DNA of 64,000 bases from Mycobacterium sp. ITM-2016-00316 (GCF_002968335.2 NZ_CP134398.1:2976001-3040000), one strand, 5' to 3'; positions 8,259 through 17,681 are shown, counted from the first letter of the stretch. A program made the numbers and translations. The notes: generated by a model not told the origin, from the sequence alone.

Positions 8259-8909
8259 TCAGCGCGGGCCGCGCGGATCCCGGCCGTTCCAGGCGACGAG
8301 GCGATCGATGGCGGGGGCGTCGTCGGGGATCGCGACGGCCTCGGCGAACGGGATACCGACCTCGTCGAGGCCCCTCGCGGCCGAGATCTCCGCGTAGAGA
8401 GCTCGTCGGTTCTCGGCCGGCAGCATCTGGCGGGCCGCGTCGAGCGCCACGGTGACGACCGTGCCGTCCCAGTCAGGCTGCTGACCGGTCGCCGTCGCAA
8501 GGTCCCACGTGTGGACGGTCAGCTCGGAGAAGTAGGACGCCAGTACCTGGGCGCCGCTGCCTGCGATCCACGGCAGTGCCATGGGTCGTTCGAGCACGGC
8601 GTCGTCGCTCCAGGCATCCGCGGCGCGTCGCCCCGACTCCCGCCATGCGTCGGGCCAGCGATCGTCGGCGACTGGGGTATCGGTGACTGCCAAGGGGTCT
8701 TCGGCGTTGCCGAGCGCGGCAACCCGGTTCAGCACGCCGATGAGGTGGGCGAGCAGCGCTCGCACGTCCATGTCGGTGCACGGCGTCGGGTCCGTGAGCT
8801 GCTCTGACCGGACGCCGGTAATGACGCCCCCGACGGTGGCGATGGCGCGGTCGAGCATTGGCCTGGGATCGTCGAGGTGGTCCGTGGTGACGCTGGTCTG
8901 TGTGGTCAT
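8259..8909 (-). CDS. TIGR03086 family (DinB/mycothiol-dependent isomerase fold) protein
   Basis: A 216-residue protein of the DinB-like four-helix family TIGR03086, related to the mycothiol-dependent maleylpyruvate isomerase N-terminal domain. Diagnostic segments are DVRALLAHLIGVLNRVAALG (with the metal-binding His), then YFSELTVHTWDLATATGQ (second His) and a C-terminal helix. Such proteins are thought to bind a divalent metal and use mycothiol or bacillithiol; the substrate is unknown. The ATG at 8909 gives MTTQTSVTTDH. It is divergent from the WYL regulator at 8973, which is the likely controller because the shared intergenic region is only 63 bases. Confidence 0.85.
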   Translation of the reverse strand: MTTQTSVTTDHLDDPRPMLDRAIATVGGVITGVRSEQLTDPTPCTDMDVRALLAHLIGVLNRVAALGNAEDPLAVTDTPVADDRWPDAWRESGRRAADAWSDDAVLERPMALPWIAGSGAQVLASYFSELTVHTWDLATATGQQPDWDGTVVTVALDAARQMLPAENRRALYAEISAARGLDEVGIPFAEAVAIPDDAPAIDRLVAWNGRDPRGPR

Positions 8910-8972
8910 GGCGCCATTGTGCCGACCTAAACCGGTCACCTTATGGCCAGTTTTATATGGAAGTGTGGCTGA

Positions 8973-9920
8973 ATGCGAGCCGACCGGCTGATAGCCATCC
9001 TCCTGCTGCTTCAGCAGCGCGAGCAGGTCACCGCATCGGAGGTCGCCCTGGAGCTGGAGGTGTCAGAGCGCACCGCCCGCCGCGACCTCGAAGCGTTGAG
9101 CGTCGCCGGGGTGCCCGTGTACTCCATGCAAGGCCGAGGGGGTGGGTGGCGCCTGTTGGGTGGCGCTCGCACCGACCTTTCCGGCCTGACCGCGGGCGAA
9201 GCGCGCGCCCTCTTTCTGGTAGCCGGACCTGCCTCGACGGCAACCCCGGGCGCGAAGGCCGCATTGCGCAAGCTCGTACGCGCGCTTCCTGAGCCCTTCC
9301 GGGAGCAGGCCGCGAGAGCGGCGACATCAGTCGTCGTGGACCCACGACACTGGGGATCCAGCCGGCTCGAGCGCCGAGCGCCCCGGTTTCTCGACGAACT
9401 TCAGGAGGCGGTGATCCTCGGCGTCCAGGTGCGGCTCGGCTACGTCGACCGCAAGGGCTCCGAGACCGAGCGGAATGTCAGCCCCTTGGGCATCGTCGCC
9501 AAGAGCTCGACGTGGTACCTGGTCTCCCATACGGAGGACGGCCAACGGACCTTTCGGATCGACCGTGTTTCGTCTGTCGAGTTGACCGACGTTCCCGTCC
9601 AACGGCCCGAGGGATTCGACCTTGCCGAGAGCTGGCGCGAGATCGCCGACGAGGTCGACCGAAGGCGCACTCCCCTTGAGGTTCAGGGCCTGTGCACCCC
9701 CGACGGGCTCGGCCTGCTTCGAACGGTGCTCGGGGGCCGCCTCAAGGTTGGCGGTTCCACGCCCGACGGCCGGATCGCGATCGTGGTTCGCGGCCACAGC
9801 GAGTACACCCTCGCTGTCGAACTTGCCGGGCTCACCGAATGGCTCGACGTCACCGGCCCGCAAGGCGTGCGCGACCACCTCGCCGCGATCGGCGGTGCGC
9901 TTGTCGCGCGGTACAGCTGA
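8973..9920 (+). CDS. YafY-type HTH/WYL-domain transcriptional regulator
   Basis: A 315-residue regulator. Residues 1-60 form a DeoR-type winged HTH (TASEVALELEVSERTARRDL). The middle and C-terminal parts form a WYL domain (core WYLVSHTEDGQRTFRIDRVS) and a WCX extension. WYL domains sense ligands, often nucleic-acid-derived. It is transcribed away from the TIGR03086 gene and most likely regulates it. The stop codon lies inside a strong inverted repeat (9919-9953). Confidence 0.92.
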   Translation: MRADRLIAILLLLQQREQVTASEVALELEVSERTARRDLEALSVAGVPVYSMQGRGGGWRLLGGARTDLSGLTAGEARALFLVAGPASTATPGAKAALRKLVRALPEPFREQAARAATSVVVDPRHWGSSRLERRAPRFLDELQEAVILGVQVRLGYVDRKGSETERNVSPLGIVAKSSTWYLVSHTEDGQRTFRIDRVSSVELTDVPVQRPEGFDLAESWREIADEVDRRRTPLEVQGLCTPDGLGLLRTVLGGRLKVGGSTPDGRIAIVVRGHSEYTLAVELAGLTEWLDVTGPQGVRDHLAAIGGALVARYS

Positions 9921-9953
9921 GCCCGCTTTGACAGTGCGCAAGCCAGCGGGCTC
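9919..9953. terminator. Bidirectional terminator-like hairpin
   Basis: Perfect nine-base stem GAGCCCGCT (9919-9927) pairing with AGCGGGCTC (9945-9953) around a 17-base loop. It overlaps the stop codon of the WYL regulator and lies between two convergent genes. There is no U tract, as is usual for mycobacterial hairpin terminators. Confidence 0.6.
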
Positions 9954-9983
9954 TCTGAAGGTCACACCTTCGGTCGCGTTCGC

Positions 9984-10586
9984 TTAGCCTTTCGCACGCT
10001 TGGACTTCGCAGCGCTCGGCGTGAATAGGTCGTCGAGCATTGCGTTGACGGCCACGCGCGCCCGGTCCCCACTCCAGTCCTCTGGATCCTTGACTGTCGA
10101 GACGAAGAAACCGCGCGACACCAGGAAAAGAACGTCGGCCAACCATGGAGGCGCATCGATCGCGGATTCTTCGATCGTCGTGACGATCGATGCGTGATCG
10201 TCGTGGGCCTCGTCGACCAAGGCCCCCCACTGGTCGCTGGCGGGTTCCTCCTTGGCGAGGATCTCGTGCCACAACCGGCGCGCTGCGTCGTCGTAGTCCT
10301 CGGTATCAAGAGTCCAATCCATCAGGGCGCGAAGACGATTCAGGCCAGACTTCCGGTCGAGCACTTCCGCCACTGCGGCGTCCCACCCGGCACGCACATG
10401 CGACACCGCGTTGACCAGCAGCGCGGATCGACTGGGGACGTACTTGGTGATGACCGTCGTCGACCGACCCATGCGGGCGGCCACGGCTCGGATGGTGACG
10501 GAGCGCGGCCCCTCCTCGCGGGCTACGTCGAGGGTGGCTTGGGCGATCTCCGTGAGGCGTGCGCTCGTGTCGATTTCGGGCGGCAT
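9984..10586 (-). CDS. TetR-family repressor of the hydrolase-importer operon
   Basis: A 200-residue TetR regulator. The HTH is ITIRAVAARMGRSTTVITKY-like (VTIRAVAARMGRSTTVITKY, about residues 25-45), preceded by RLTEIAQATLDVAREEG. The C-terminal ligand domain is typical in length. It faces the CocE-type hydrolase and ABC importer genes, with a 30-bp perfect palindrome at 10615-10644 between them, so it probably represses both itself and that operon until the imported compound or its product binds. Confidence 0.9.
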   Translation of the reverse strand: MPPEIDTSARLTEIAQATLDVAREEGPRSVTIRAVAARMGRSTTVITKYVPSRSALLVNAVSHVRAGWDAAVAEVLDRKSGLNRLRALMDWTLDTEDYDDAARRLWHEILAKEEPASDQWGALVDEAHDDHASIVTTIEESAIDAPPWLADVLFLVSRGFFVSTVKDPEDWSGDRARVAVNAMLDDLFTPSAAKSKRAKG

Positions 10587-10614
10587 CTTGTGACCTTAGC
10601 TCTTCCGGTTGACG

Positions 10615-10644
10615 AGACAACACTGTTGTACAACAGTGTTGTCT
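10615..10644. promoter_or_regulatory. 30-bp perfect palindrome, probable TetR operator
   Basis: AGACAACACTGTTGT followed directly by its exact reverse complement. It sits 28 bases upstream of the TetR start codon and 80 bases upstream of the hydrolase GTG. The inner part also contains the shorter repeat CTGTTGTACAACAG, so it may bind two dimers. A perfect palindrome of this length will not arise by chance in a region this short. Confidence 0.85.
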
Positions 10645-10724
10645 ATCACGACGGCGACAACGTCCTCATCCGAGCGCTCGGCTCGTCGGTGTCGCCATCA
10701 TGGGTCCAAGGAGGAGCCGCTCAC

Positions 10725-12425
10725 GTGAGTGAATTGCAGATTGTCCGTACCGTCGCGGAACCTGTCGGCGACAGCGCGACTGAGTACGCAGTTCCGATGA
10801 GAGACGGCACTGTCCTCGCAACGGACGTCTACCTGCCGTCCGGCGTCACCCATGCACCGACGGTGCTCGTCCGCCTGCCATACGACAAGAACAGTCGGTA
10901 CGTGTTCTTCGACAGGATCGCGCGGCGATTCACCGACCGCGGCTATGCGATGGTCGTGCAGGACGTGCGCGGAAAGTTCCGTTCGCAGGGGCCGACGGAG
11001 CCCTTCGACCACGAGGTCGAGGACGGCTACGACACCATTGACTGGATAGTGGCCCAAGACTGGAGCGACGGCGCGGTTGGCATGTTCGGAGACTCCTACT
11101 ACGGCTTCACGCAGTGGGCGGCCGTAGTCTCTGCCCACCCGGCGCTCAAGGCGATCGTCCCACGGGTGACCACCTACGAGTTGAGCACAGTGAATCGTGG
11201 TGGCCTTGGCGGCTTCGGCGAGCCCGTGCCGTGGATGGAAGGCGCCTACTACCTTGCCACTCACTGGGTCGACCACGAAGCTTATGAATACGACCCGAAC
11301 TACGACAACCGCCCCTTGGCCGACGCGTTCGAGGAGGCATTTGCGGCCATCGGCGCCCGATCCTCGTCGTTCGACTCGCAAACCCCGGTCCAGGCGAACA
11401 AGAAGGGACCGTTCGACCTCAAGCATCCGCGCGATGCCAAACCCATCCCCGTCTTGCAGACCGTCGGTTGGTTCGACAATCTCATGATCCCTCAAATGCG
11501 CGACGTGATGGAGTTGGAGTCCATTCCTCAGTGGGCGGCAGTGCAATACATCGAGGCGGGCTCCTTCGATCACGAGAATTACACCCTCGACCTCGCACCG
11601 ATAAAAGACGCAGACGATCACGGCAGCAATGACGAGGCGTTGGAGCGGATGCTCGATCTCTACACGTCACAGGCACTGGATTTCCTCGACGTCTTCGTGC
11701 GGGAACTCAAGTCACCGGACACACTCCCGAAGGTCCGTTGGCAACTCGGCCATGTGGGATGGCAGACGTCGTCGCAGTGGCCGCCTCCGGGGGCGACGAA
11801 GCGTAGCTTTGATCTCTCCGGGTTGGGCAGCGCGGCCGGTGCGACCCCGGGCGGTCACCTGGTTGACGCCGGCGCAGGCGAGATGGGAGAGGCCCAGTGG
11901 GACTTCGATCCGGACAACCTCATTCCGTCGGCGGTCAAGAACTCCTTTGCCTTCCTTCTCGACTATCCAGATGAAAGCGCGACGGGCGACCGCGGAGACG
12001 TGCTGACGTTCACCAGTGAGCGACTCACTGAACCACTCGACCTGGCTGGTCCGATCGAGGTCGAAGCCCGTGTCTCGAGCACGGCCCCGACCGCCGACGT
12101 GTTCGTCAAGCTCCTTGATGTCGCCCCGGACGGCAGCGCACACATGATCGTGCGTGGCCAGGTTCATCTCGACGATGCCCGAACAATTTCTCGGGCGCAC
12201 GTCAACCTCGGCCACACCGGCTACCGGGTGCGCTCGAATCACGCTCTCCGCGTTCATATTTCGTCAAGCGATTTCCCGCTGTTCATCCCGAACTCCGGCA
12301 CCGACGAGAACCGGTGGACGGTTGTCGAGCCCCGAGCTTCCCAGCAGACGCTGTACGTCTTGGCCGATTGGCCGGCACGCCTGACCGTAACCGCACTATC
12401 GGAGGAACGTAATGATGCTTCGTAA
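10725..12425 (+). CDS. CocE/NonD-family alpha/beta hydrolase
   Basis: A 566-residue serine hydrolase of the CocE/NonD (X-Pro dipeptidyl-peptidase S15-like) family. N-terminal catalytic domain: TVLVRLPYDKNS, VVQDVRGKFRSQG, then GMFGDSYYGFTQWAA (nucleophile Ser in GDSYYG) and GSFDHEN (candidate His). The C-terminal part is the galactose-binding-like jelly roll (ADVFVKLLDVAPDGSAH; SSSDFPLFIPNSG). Members hydrolyse cocaine, beta-lactam side-chain esters or amino-acid esters/amides. The GTG at 10725 is preceded by AAGGAGGAG, which fixes the start; the same frame is open far upstream but overlaps the TetR gene. The stop overlaps the next gene by 14 bases, linking hydrolysis to the importer. No signal peptide, so it acts in the cytoplasm on imported substrate. 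Confidence 0.9.
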   Translation: MSELQIVRTVAEPVGDSATEYAVPMRDGTVLATDVYLPSGVTHAPTVLVRLPYDKNSRYVFFDRIARRFTDRGYAMVVQDVRGKFRSQGPTEPFDHEVEDGYDTIDWIVAQDWSDGAVGMFGDSYYGFTQWAAVVSAHPALKAIVPRVTTYELSTVNRGGLGGFGEPVPWMEGAYYLATHWVDHEAYEYDPNYDNRPLADAFEEAFAAIGARSSSFDSQTPVQANKKGPFDLKHPRDAKPIPVLQTVGWFDNLMIPQMRDVMELESIPQWAAVQYIEAGSFDHENYTLDLAPIKDADDHGSNDEALERMLDLYTSQALDFLDVFVRELKSPDTLPKVRWQLGHVGWQTSSQWPPPGATKRSFDLSGLGSAAGATPGGHLVDAGAGEMGEAQWDFDPDNLIPSAVKNSFAFLLDYPDESATGDRGDVLTFTSERLTEPLDLAGPIEVEARVSSTAPTADVFVKLLDVAPDGSAHMIVRGQVHLDDARTISRAHVNLGHTGYRVRSNHALRVHISSSDFPLFIPNSGTDENRWTVVEPRASQQTLYVLADWPARLTVTALSEERNDAS

Positions 12426-14058
12426 GACGACTGCCTTGCTCTCCGCCGCCGCCGCGGTCATCGTCGTGGCAGGTTGCGGCGGCAACGGAAACTCTGGTGA
12501 GAACACCACGGCGGCGGAGCCGCCCACCGACGCTTCGGCCACGACGCCGCCAGGCAAGGGCCCCGTCGACTCGATCAATTGGGCGCTCTCCACCGGCGAG
12601 CCCACGACGCTCGACCCGGTCAAGACGGGCGACTACTCACCCAACACGGTGCTGATGAACGTGTGTGAGCCGCTGCTGCGGATGAACGCTGACTACAGCA
12701 CGTCCCCCGGCCTCGCCGAGAGCTGGACGCAGACTCCGACGAGCATCGTCTACAAGCTTCGGCCCGGTGTGACGTTCTCCAACGGCAAGCCCATGACGGC
12801 CGACGACGTCGTAGGCAGCCTGAAGCGCAACATGGACCCGGCGATGGAGCCGATCAACGGTGACTTCTTCACGTCGGTGAAGTCGATCGAGGCAACCGGC
12901 CCGCTCGAGGTGACGGTGACGATGAGCAAGCCGGACATCCTCTTCGCGGAGGGCATGTCGACGGAGTTCGGCGCCATCGTCGACGTGGCCGATGCGGCCG
13001 CCGCCGGCGCCGGCTACGGCACCGCGAGCCACCCGCCGATCTGCACCGGCCCGTACAAGGTGGCCAGCTGGAATGCCGGCTCGAGCATCACACTCCAGGC
13101 GCGCGACGACTACTGGGATCCCAAGCTCCAGCCGATGGTCAAGACGATCAACTTCAAGTTCCTCGAAGACACCTCCACACTGACCAGCGCGCTGTTGTCC
13201 GGCGAGATCGACGGCACGTACGAGGCACCATCGACGAGCTTCGACACGCTTCAGAAGACCGACGCGGGCAAGCTCTACCTCGGCCCCAGCACTCAGGTGT
13301 TCAACCTGAGTCCCGCGAACCCGGACACGCCGATGGCTCAGACAGAGCTCGCGCAGGCACTGGACAAGGCGATCGACCGCGCGGCGATCGTGAAGAACGT
13401 ATGGCACGGGGCGGGGACGCCCAACCGGGCGGTCATCCCGCCCTATGCCTTCGGAAAGGGACCGGGGGCGGCCGTGTTCCAGAAGGCCTACGACGCGCTA
13501 CCGGACAACTCCAGGCCCGACGTCGAAGGCGCAAAGGCGCTCGTCGAGAAGGTCGGTGCGCCCAGCGAGACCATGATCTTGGCGCTGCCCGCCGGCGATC
13601 AGTCGCAGTTGCAGATCGCCACGTTCGTCCAGGCATCCGCGAAGTCGATCGGACTCAACTTCGATCTCAAGCAGATGCCTGCGACCGAGTTCTCGAGCTT
13701 GTTCTACGACCCCTCCAAGCGCAAGGACGTCGACCTCGTGCTCAGCGCGGGCTACGTCGAGGTCCCGGACCCGCTGTCGTACGCAATCCTGCTGTTCCCC
13801 AAGGATGCGCTGTTCAATTGGACCGGCTTCGACAAGCCCCAGGTGGACGCCGACATCGCGAAGTCTCGTGAGGAATCCGATCCGGTGGCATCGGCACAGG
13901 CATACGTCGACGCGCAGGCGATCTGGGAGGCGCAAAAACAGCGCGTTCCGATCGGCACGCCGTACGAGCGCTTGTTTATGAACAAGCGGATCACCGGTGC
14001 GCCAGCCTCATTCGCCTACATCAACATGCCGTGGGCGGCGATGATCGGGGCTTCGTAG
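12412..14058 (+). CDS. Oligopeptide-class ABC transporter substrate-binding lipoprotein
   Basis: A 548-residue extracytoplasmic solute-binding protein of family SBP_bac_5 (DppA/OppA type). The signal peptide ends with a lipobox (VVAGC, about residue 22), followed by a Gly/Ser/Thr linker. The domain begins at INWALSTGEPTTLDPVKTGD and includes the family signature LAESWTQTPTSIVYKLRPGVTFSNG. Two ATGs (12412, 12415) are adjacent. Located between the hydrolase and the permeases, it should capture the compound that the hydrolase then cleaves. The family binds peptides, nickel chelates, opines or glycosides, so the ligand is open. Confidence 0.93.
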   Translation: MMLRKTTALLSAAAAVIVVAGCGGNGNSGENTTAAEPPTDASATTPPGKGPVDSINWALSTGEPTTLDPVKTGDYSPNTVLMNVCEPLLRMNADYSTSPGLAESWTQTPTSIVYKLRPGVTFSNGKPMTADDVVGSLKRNMDPAMEPINGDFFTSVKSIEATGPLEVTVTMSKPDILFAEGMSTEFGAIVDVADAAAAGAGYGTASHPPICTGPYKVASWNAGSSITLQARDDYWDPKLQPMVKTINFKFLEDTSTLTSALLSGEIDGTYEAPSTSFDTLQKTDAGKLYLGPSTQVFNLSPANPDTPMAQTELAQALDKAIDRAAIVKNVWHGAGTPNRAVIPPYAFGKGPGAAVFQKAYDALPDNSRPDVEGAKALVEKVGAPSETMILALPAGDQSQLQIATFVQASAKSIGLNFDLKQMPATEFSSLFYDPSKRKDVDLVLSAGYVEVPDPLSYAILLFPKDALFNWTGFDKPQVDADIAKSREESDPVASAQAYVDAQAIWEAQKQRVPIGTPYERLFMNKRITGAPASFAYINMPWAAMIGAS

Positions 14059-15009
14059 TTGACGATCGTCCGTTTCGTCCTCAGACGGATCGTGGCGCTG
14101 GTGCTGACCCTGGTCGTCGCCAGCGTGGTGATCTACGGGCTGCTGTTCATCTCCCCGGGTGACCCTGCAACCCTGCTCGTGGGCGGCGGCAAACCCAACC
14201 CGGAAGTCGTTGCACGGATCCACCAGGAGTATCACTTGGACGACCCGTTCTTCTCCCAGTACGGGCGTTGGGCAACGGGGATCCTGCACGGTGACATGGG
14301 GCGCTCACTTGCCTACCGTGATGACGTTTCACATCTGCTGTCGGGGCGGATCCCGAACACACTGCTGCTGGTGCTCTTCGCCGGTGTGCTGATCGTGATC
14401 TTCGGCATCGGTGGCGGCATGCTCGCCGGTCTACGCGGCGGTCGGGTCGAGACGGCGGTGACTGTCGGCAGCTCGGTGGCGATGGCGTTTCCGACCTTCG
14501 TCGTCGCGGTATTCCTCATCGCGATCTTCTCGACCCAGCTCTCCTGGTTTCCGGTCTTCGGTGCCGGCGAGGGCCTCGGCGACAAGCTGTGGCACCTGAC
14601 ACTGCCTGCGATCTCACTGGCACTGGCCTACATCGCGTGGGTGGCGCGGGTGACGCAGGTATCGGTACGCGGTGAGCTCGGCTCTGAGCACGTCGATGCC
14701 GCCCGCAGTCGTGGATTGCCCAATCGGTGGATCATCCGACGTCACGTGCTGCGTAACGCCTCACCACCGATCCTGGCGGTGTCGGGGCTGATGATCGCAG
14801 GTCTGCTCGCGGGGACGGCGGTGGCCGAGAAGGCGTTCGGCATCGATGGGATCGGCTCACTGCTCGTCGACAGCGCCGCCAAGCAGGACCTCGCCGTGGT
14901 GCAGATTCTGTCCCTGCTGATGGTCGCCGCCTTCGTTGTGGTCAACACCGTGGTCGACGTCGTCAACGTCGCACTCGATCCCCGCCAAGCCGTGAAGGGA
15001 CGCGACTGA
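14059..15009 (+). CDS. ABC transporter permease (DppB type)
   Basis: A 316-residue inner-membrane permease of the DppB/OppB group with six expected helices. It opens with the family's FVLRRIVALVLTLVVASVVI and carries the EAA-loop region HVDAARSRGLPNRWIIRRHV that contacts the ATPases. The TTG start at 14059 follows the lipoprotein stop with no gap. The 3' end overlaps the next start by one base. Confidence 0.93.
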   Translation: MTIVRFVLRRIVALVLTLVVASVVIYGLLFISPGDPATLLVGGGKPNPEVVARIHQEYHLDDPFFSQYGRWATGILHGDMGRSLAYRDDVSHLLSGRIPNTLLLVLFAGVLIVIFGIGGGMLAGLRGGRVETAVTVGSSVAMAFPTFVVAVFLIAIFSTQLSWFPVFGAGEGLGDKLWHLTLPAISLALAYIAWVARVTQVSVRGELGSEHVDAARSRGLPNRWIIRRHVLRNASPPILAVSGLMIAGLLAGTAVAEKAFGIDGIGSLLVDSAAKQDLAVVQILSLLMVAAFVVVNTVVDVVNVALDPRQAVKGRD

Positions 15010-15878
15010 TGAGCGCCATAGCCCTCGCCGGTTCTACGCGAGTCCGGCGTGTCACGGGACGGCTGGGCTCCGCCAACCTCGCGGTGGCCGCGGCGGCCGT
15101 CGTCGGCGTGCTGTTCATCCTGCTCGCCATCTTCGGCCCGCTCGTCGCGCCCTACGATCCGACCGAACTCGACCAACTCAACATCTTCGCCAGCCCCTCC
15201 CCCGCCCACCTGCTCGGAACCGACGACACCGGCCGCGACCTGTTGTCCCGACTGATCTGCGGAGCGCGTCCGAGCCTTGTTGCCCCAGCGGTGGTGATGG
15301 TGCTGGCCGGAGCGATCGGAACGATGCTGGCCGTGTCCGCAGCATGGTTCGGCGGCTGGTGGGATGCCACTGTGGCGCGCTTCCTGGACCTCCTGTTCGG
15401 CTTCCCCGGACTGATCCTCGCGATCGTCGCCGCAGCCGTCTTCGGCAGCGGACTCGTCGCACCGGTGATCGCCCTGTCGATCGCCAACGTTCCCTACGTC
15501 GCACGCATCCTGCGTCCCGCCGCGCTGCGCGAGCGCAACCTCCCCTATATCGAGGCACTCGTCGTGCAGGGCCAGTCGCCGTGGAGGATCTGCCTGCGTC
15601 ACGTCGTGCCCAACCTCGGGCCACTCATCGTCACCCAGATCGTCGTCGGCTTCGGCTATGCCATGCTGGACATCGCGGCGATTTCCTTCCTGGGACTCGG
15701 CCTGCAGCCGCCCAGCCCAGAGTGGGGACTCATGGTCGCCAACGGCAAGCCGGCGATCGTGGATGGTCACCCCGCTCAGTCGCTCTATGCCGCCCTGACG
15801 ATCGTGCTTGCGGTGGTGGCCTTCAACGTCATCGGTGAACGTGTGTCTCAGCGGCTCCTCGCGCAGGGGGCACGATGA
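15009..15878 (+). CDS. ABC transporter permease (DppC type)
   Basis: A 289-residue second permease of the DppC/OppC group. It has the N-terminal helix (LAVAAAAVVGVLFILLAIFG) and the diagnostic periplasmic segment HLLGTDDTGRDLLSRLICGA. The EAA loop is YIEALVVQGQSPWRICLRHV. It pairs with the DppB-type permease. ATG at 15009 overlaps the preceding TGA; its own stop overlaps the first ATPase gene (ATGA). Confidence 0.93.
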   Translation: MSAIALAGSTRVRRVTGRLGSANLAVAAAAVVGVLFILLAIFGPLVAPYDPTELDQLNIFASPSPAHLLGTDDTGRDLLSRLICGARPSLVAPAVVMVLAGAIGTMLAVSAAWFGGWWDATVARFLDLLFGFPGLILAIVAAAVFGSGLVAPVIALSIANVPYVARILRPAALRERNLPYIEALVVQGQSPWRICLRHVVPNLGPLIVTQIVVGFGYAMLDIAAISFLGLGLQPPSPEWGLMVANGKPAIVDGHPAQSLYAALTIVLAVVAFNVIGERVSQRLLAQGAR

Positions 15879-16882
15879 CGACACCATTGCTCGAGGTCGA
15901 CTCGCTGAGCGTCGCACTCCCGATCGACGGCCGTCCTCAGACGGTCGTGAACGGGGTGTCGTTCTCCGTGGGCGCGGGCGAGGCGCTCGGCCTGGTGGGT
16001 GAATCCGGATCGGGAAAGTCGATGACCGCGCGAGCGATCATGCAACTTCTTCCCAACGGCGCGTCCACCCAGGGAGACGTTCGCTTCGACGGCATATCGG
16101 TTCCCGACATGAGCGCCAAGTGCTTACGCGAGTGGCGCTCGGATCGGGTGGCCATGGTGTTCCAGGACCCGCGAGCGCACATCAACCCCGTTCGGCCGAT
16201 CGGCGACTTCCTCTGCGAGGTCCTCGTCGCCAACCGCAAGGTCGGACGCAAGGAAGCCGAGCGGCGCGCCGCGGATGCTCTGCGCACCGTGCACATCGCC
16301 GATGCCGAGCGGCGGCTGCGCCAATACTCCTACGAATTCTCCGGCGGTCTCCTGCAGCGGGTGATGATCGCCGCGGCGCTCATCGTCGAGCCGCAACTAC
16401 TTCTCGCCGACGAGCCGACGACCGCGCTGGACGTGACCACGCAGGAAGAAGTGATGGCCATCATCGACGAGCTACGCCGCGACCGGCAGATGAGCATGAT
16501 CTTCATCACGCACGACCTGGAATTGGCCGCCGCGGTCTGCGACCGAACGGCGGTCATGTACGCCGGGCGGCTGGTCGAAGAGCGAGCTTCGGACAAGCTT
16601 CACCGAGACGGAGCGCATCCGTACACACGCGGGCTCCTGGGCGCCCGTCCAAGCCTCGACGTCGATGGTGGACGAGGAACGCTCGCAGCGATCCCCGGCA
16701 GGCCGCTGGCCGGCTACGAGGCACCCGACGGCTGTGGCTTTGCGGACCGCTGTCCGTTCTGCCAGCCGGTCTGCCGCTCGCAGCGACCGGAGCTCACACC
16801 GGTTCACCATGGCGTCGCGGCATGCCACTTCGCCGAACAGATCGCCGATGGCAGCGCGCTCGAAGGGCCGCCCCGTGCCTGA
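15875..16882 (+). CDS. ABC transporter ATP-binding protein (DppD type)
   Basis: A 335-residue ATPase. Walker A is GESGSGKS near residue 47, the ABC signature is FSGGLLQRV, Walker B is LLLADEPTTALD, and the switch His is in FITHDLE. The C-terminal oligopeptide/dipeptide extension has the cysteine motif CGFADRCPFCQPVCRSQRPE, which in this subfamily can hold a 4Fe-4S cluster. The signature reads SGGLLQRV instead of the usual SGGMRQRV, a tolerated change. ATGA overlap with the permease gene. Confidence 0.93.
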   Translation: MTTPLLEVDSLSVALPIDGRPQTVVNGVSFSVGAGEALGLVGESGSGKSMTARAIMQLLPNGASTQGDVRFDGISVPDMSAKCLREWRSDRVAMVFQDPRAHINPVRPIGDFLCEVLVANRKVGRKEAERRAADALRTVHIADAERRLRQYSYEFSGGLLQRVMIAAALIVEPQLLLADEPTTALDVTTQEEVMAIIDELRRDRQMSMIFITHDLELAAAVCDRTAVMYAGRLVEERASDKLHRDGAHPYTRGLLGARPSLDVDGGRGTLAAIPGRPLAGYEAPDGCGFADRCPFCQPVCRSQRPELTPVHHGVAACHFAEQIADGSALEGPPRA

Positions 16883-17681
16883 GACTCTGCTTGCAGTCGA
16901 CGGGCTACGCAAGGTCTTCGGGCACCACGTCGCGGTTGACGGCGCCACGTTCTCGGTGGCCGCGGGTGGTTCGCTGGCAATCGTCGGCGAGTCGGGCTCC
17001 GGTAAGACAACTGTCGCCCGGATGATCGCCGGGCTCGAACGGCCGAGCGCGGGCACCATCACCGTCGAGGGCGAGGACCGACCCGGCGGCCGGGTGTCCA
17101 CGACTATGCGACGCCGGTGGGCGCGGCAAATCCAGATCGTCTTCCAGGACCCATACGGGTCGCTCGACAGGCGCCAAAGCGCGCGTGACTCGGTGCGCGA
17201 GATTCTTGACATACACAACTCGGACCTCGACGATCGCGGCGTCACCGCCCGAATCGAGGAACTGCTCGATCAAGTCGGGCTGGGCACGCGCCAGGCTGAC
17301 GCGCCGCCGCGCGCCCTTTCCGGTGGTCAGCGTCAGCGCGTCGCGATCGCCCGCGCGCTTGCCGCCGACCCGCGGCTCCTGATTCTGGACGAAGCGGTCG
17401 CGGCACTCGACGTATCCATTCAGGCGCAGATCCTCAACCTGCTCGCGCAGATCCGCCGCGACTCGGGCATGGCATTTCTCTTCATCACCCACGACTTGGC
17501 CGTCGCCCGGCACATCGCCGACGATGTGATCGTCATGCACCGTGGACAGATCGTGGAGCGAGGCCCGATCGATGACGTACTGCGGACACCCAGCGACGAC
17601 TACACGAAGAAACTCATCGCGTCGGTCCCCCGACCCGGGTGGAAACCGCGGCGGGCAGAGGCAGTGACTGGACAACTCTGA
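16875..17681 (+). CDS. ABC transporter ATP-binding protein (DppF type)
   Basis: A 268-residue ATPase completing the importer. Walker A GESGSGKTT, Q-loop in IQIVFQDPYGSLD, signature LSGGQRQRV, Walker B LLILDEAVAALD and FITHDLAVAR. The Walker B region has DEAVAALD where most relatives have DEPVSALD; the catalytic Glu is kept. GTG at 16875 overlaps the DppD-type stop by eight bases. The usual C-terminal oligopeptide extension is very short. Last gene of the hydrolase-importer operon. Confidence 0.92.
   Translation: MPETLLAVDGLRKVFGHHVAVDGATFSVAAGGSLAIVGESGSGKTTVARMIAGLERPSAGTITVEGEDRPGGRVSTTMRRRWARQIQIVFQDPYGSLDRRQSARDSVREILDIHNSDLDDRGVTARIEELLDQVGLGTRQADAPPRALSGGQRQRVAIARALAADPRLLILDEAVAALDVSIQAQILNLLAQIRRDSGMAFLFITHDLAVARHIADDVIVMHRGQIVERGPIDDVLRTPSDDYTKKLIASVPRPGWKPRRAEAVTGQL

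Noticed and set aside
10194..10724. N-terminal extension of the CocE-type hydrolase
   Set aside because: The open frame overlaps the TetR gene and the palindrome; the GTG at 10725 has a strong ribosome site and homology starts there.
14742..15917. 391-codon open frame on the minus strand
   Set aside because: Antisense to the two importer permeases and start of the ATPase gene.
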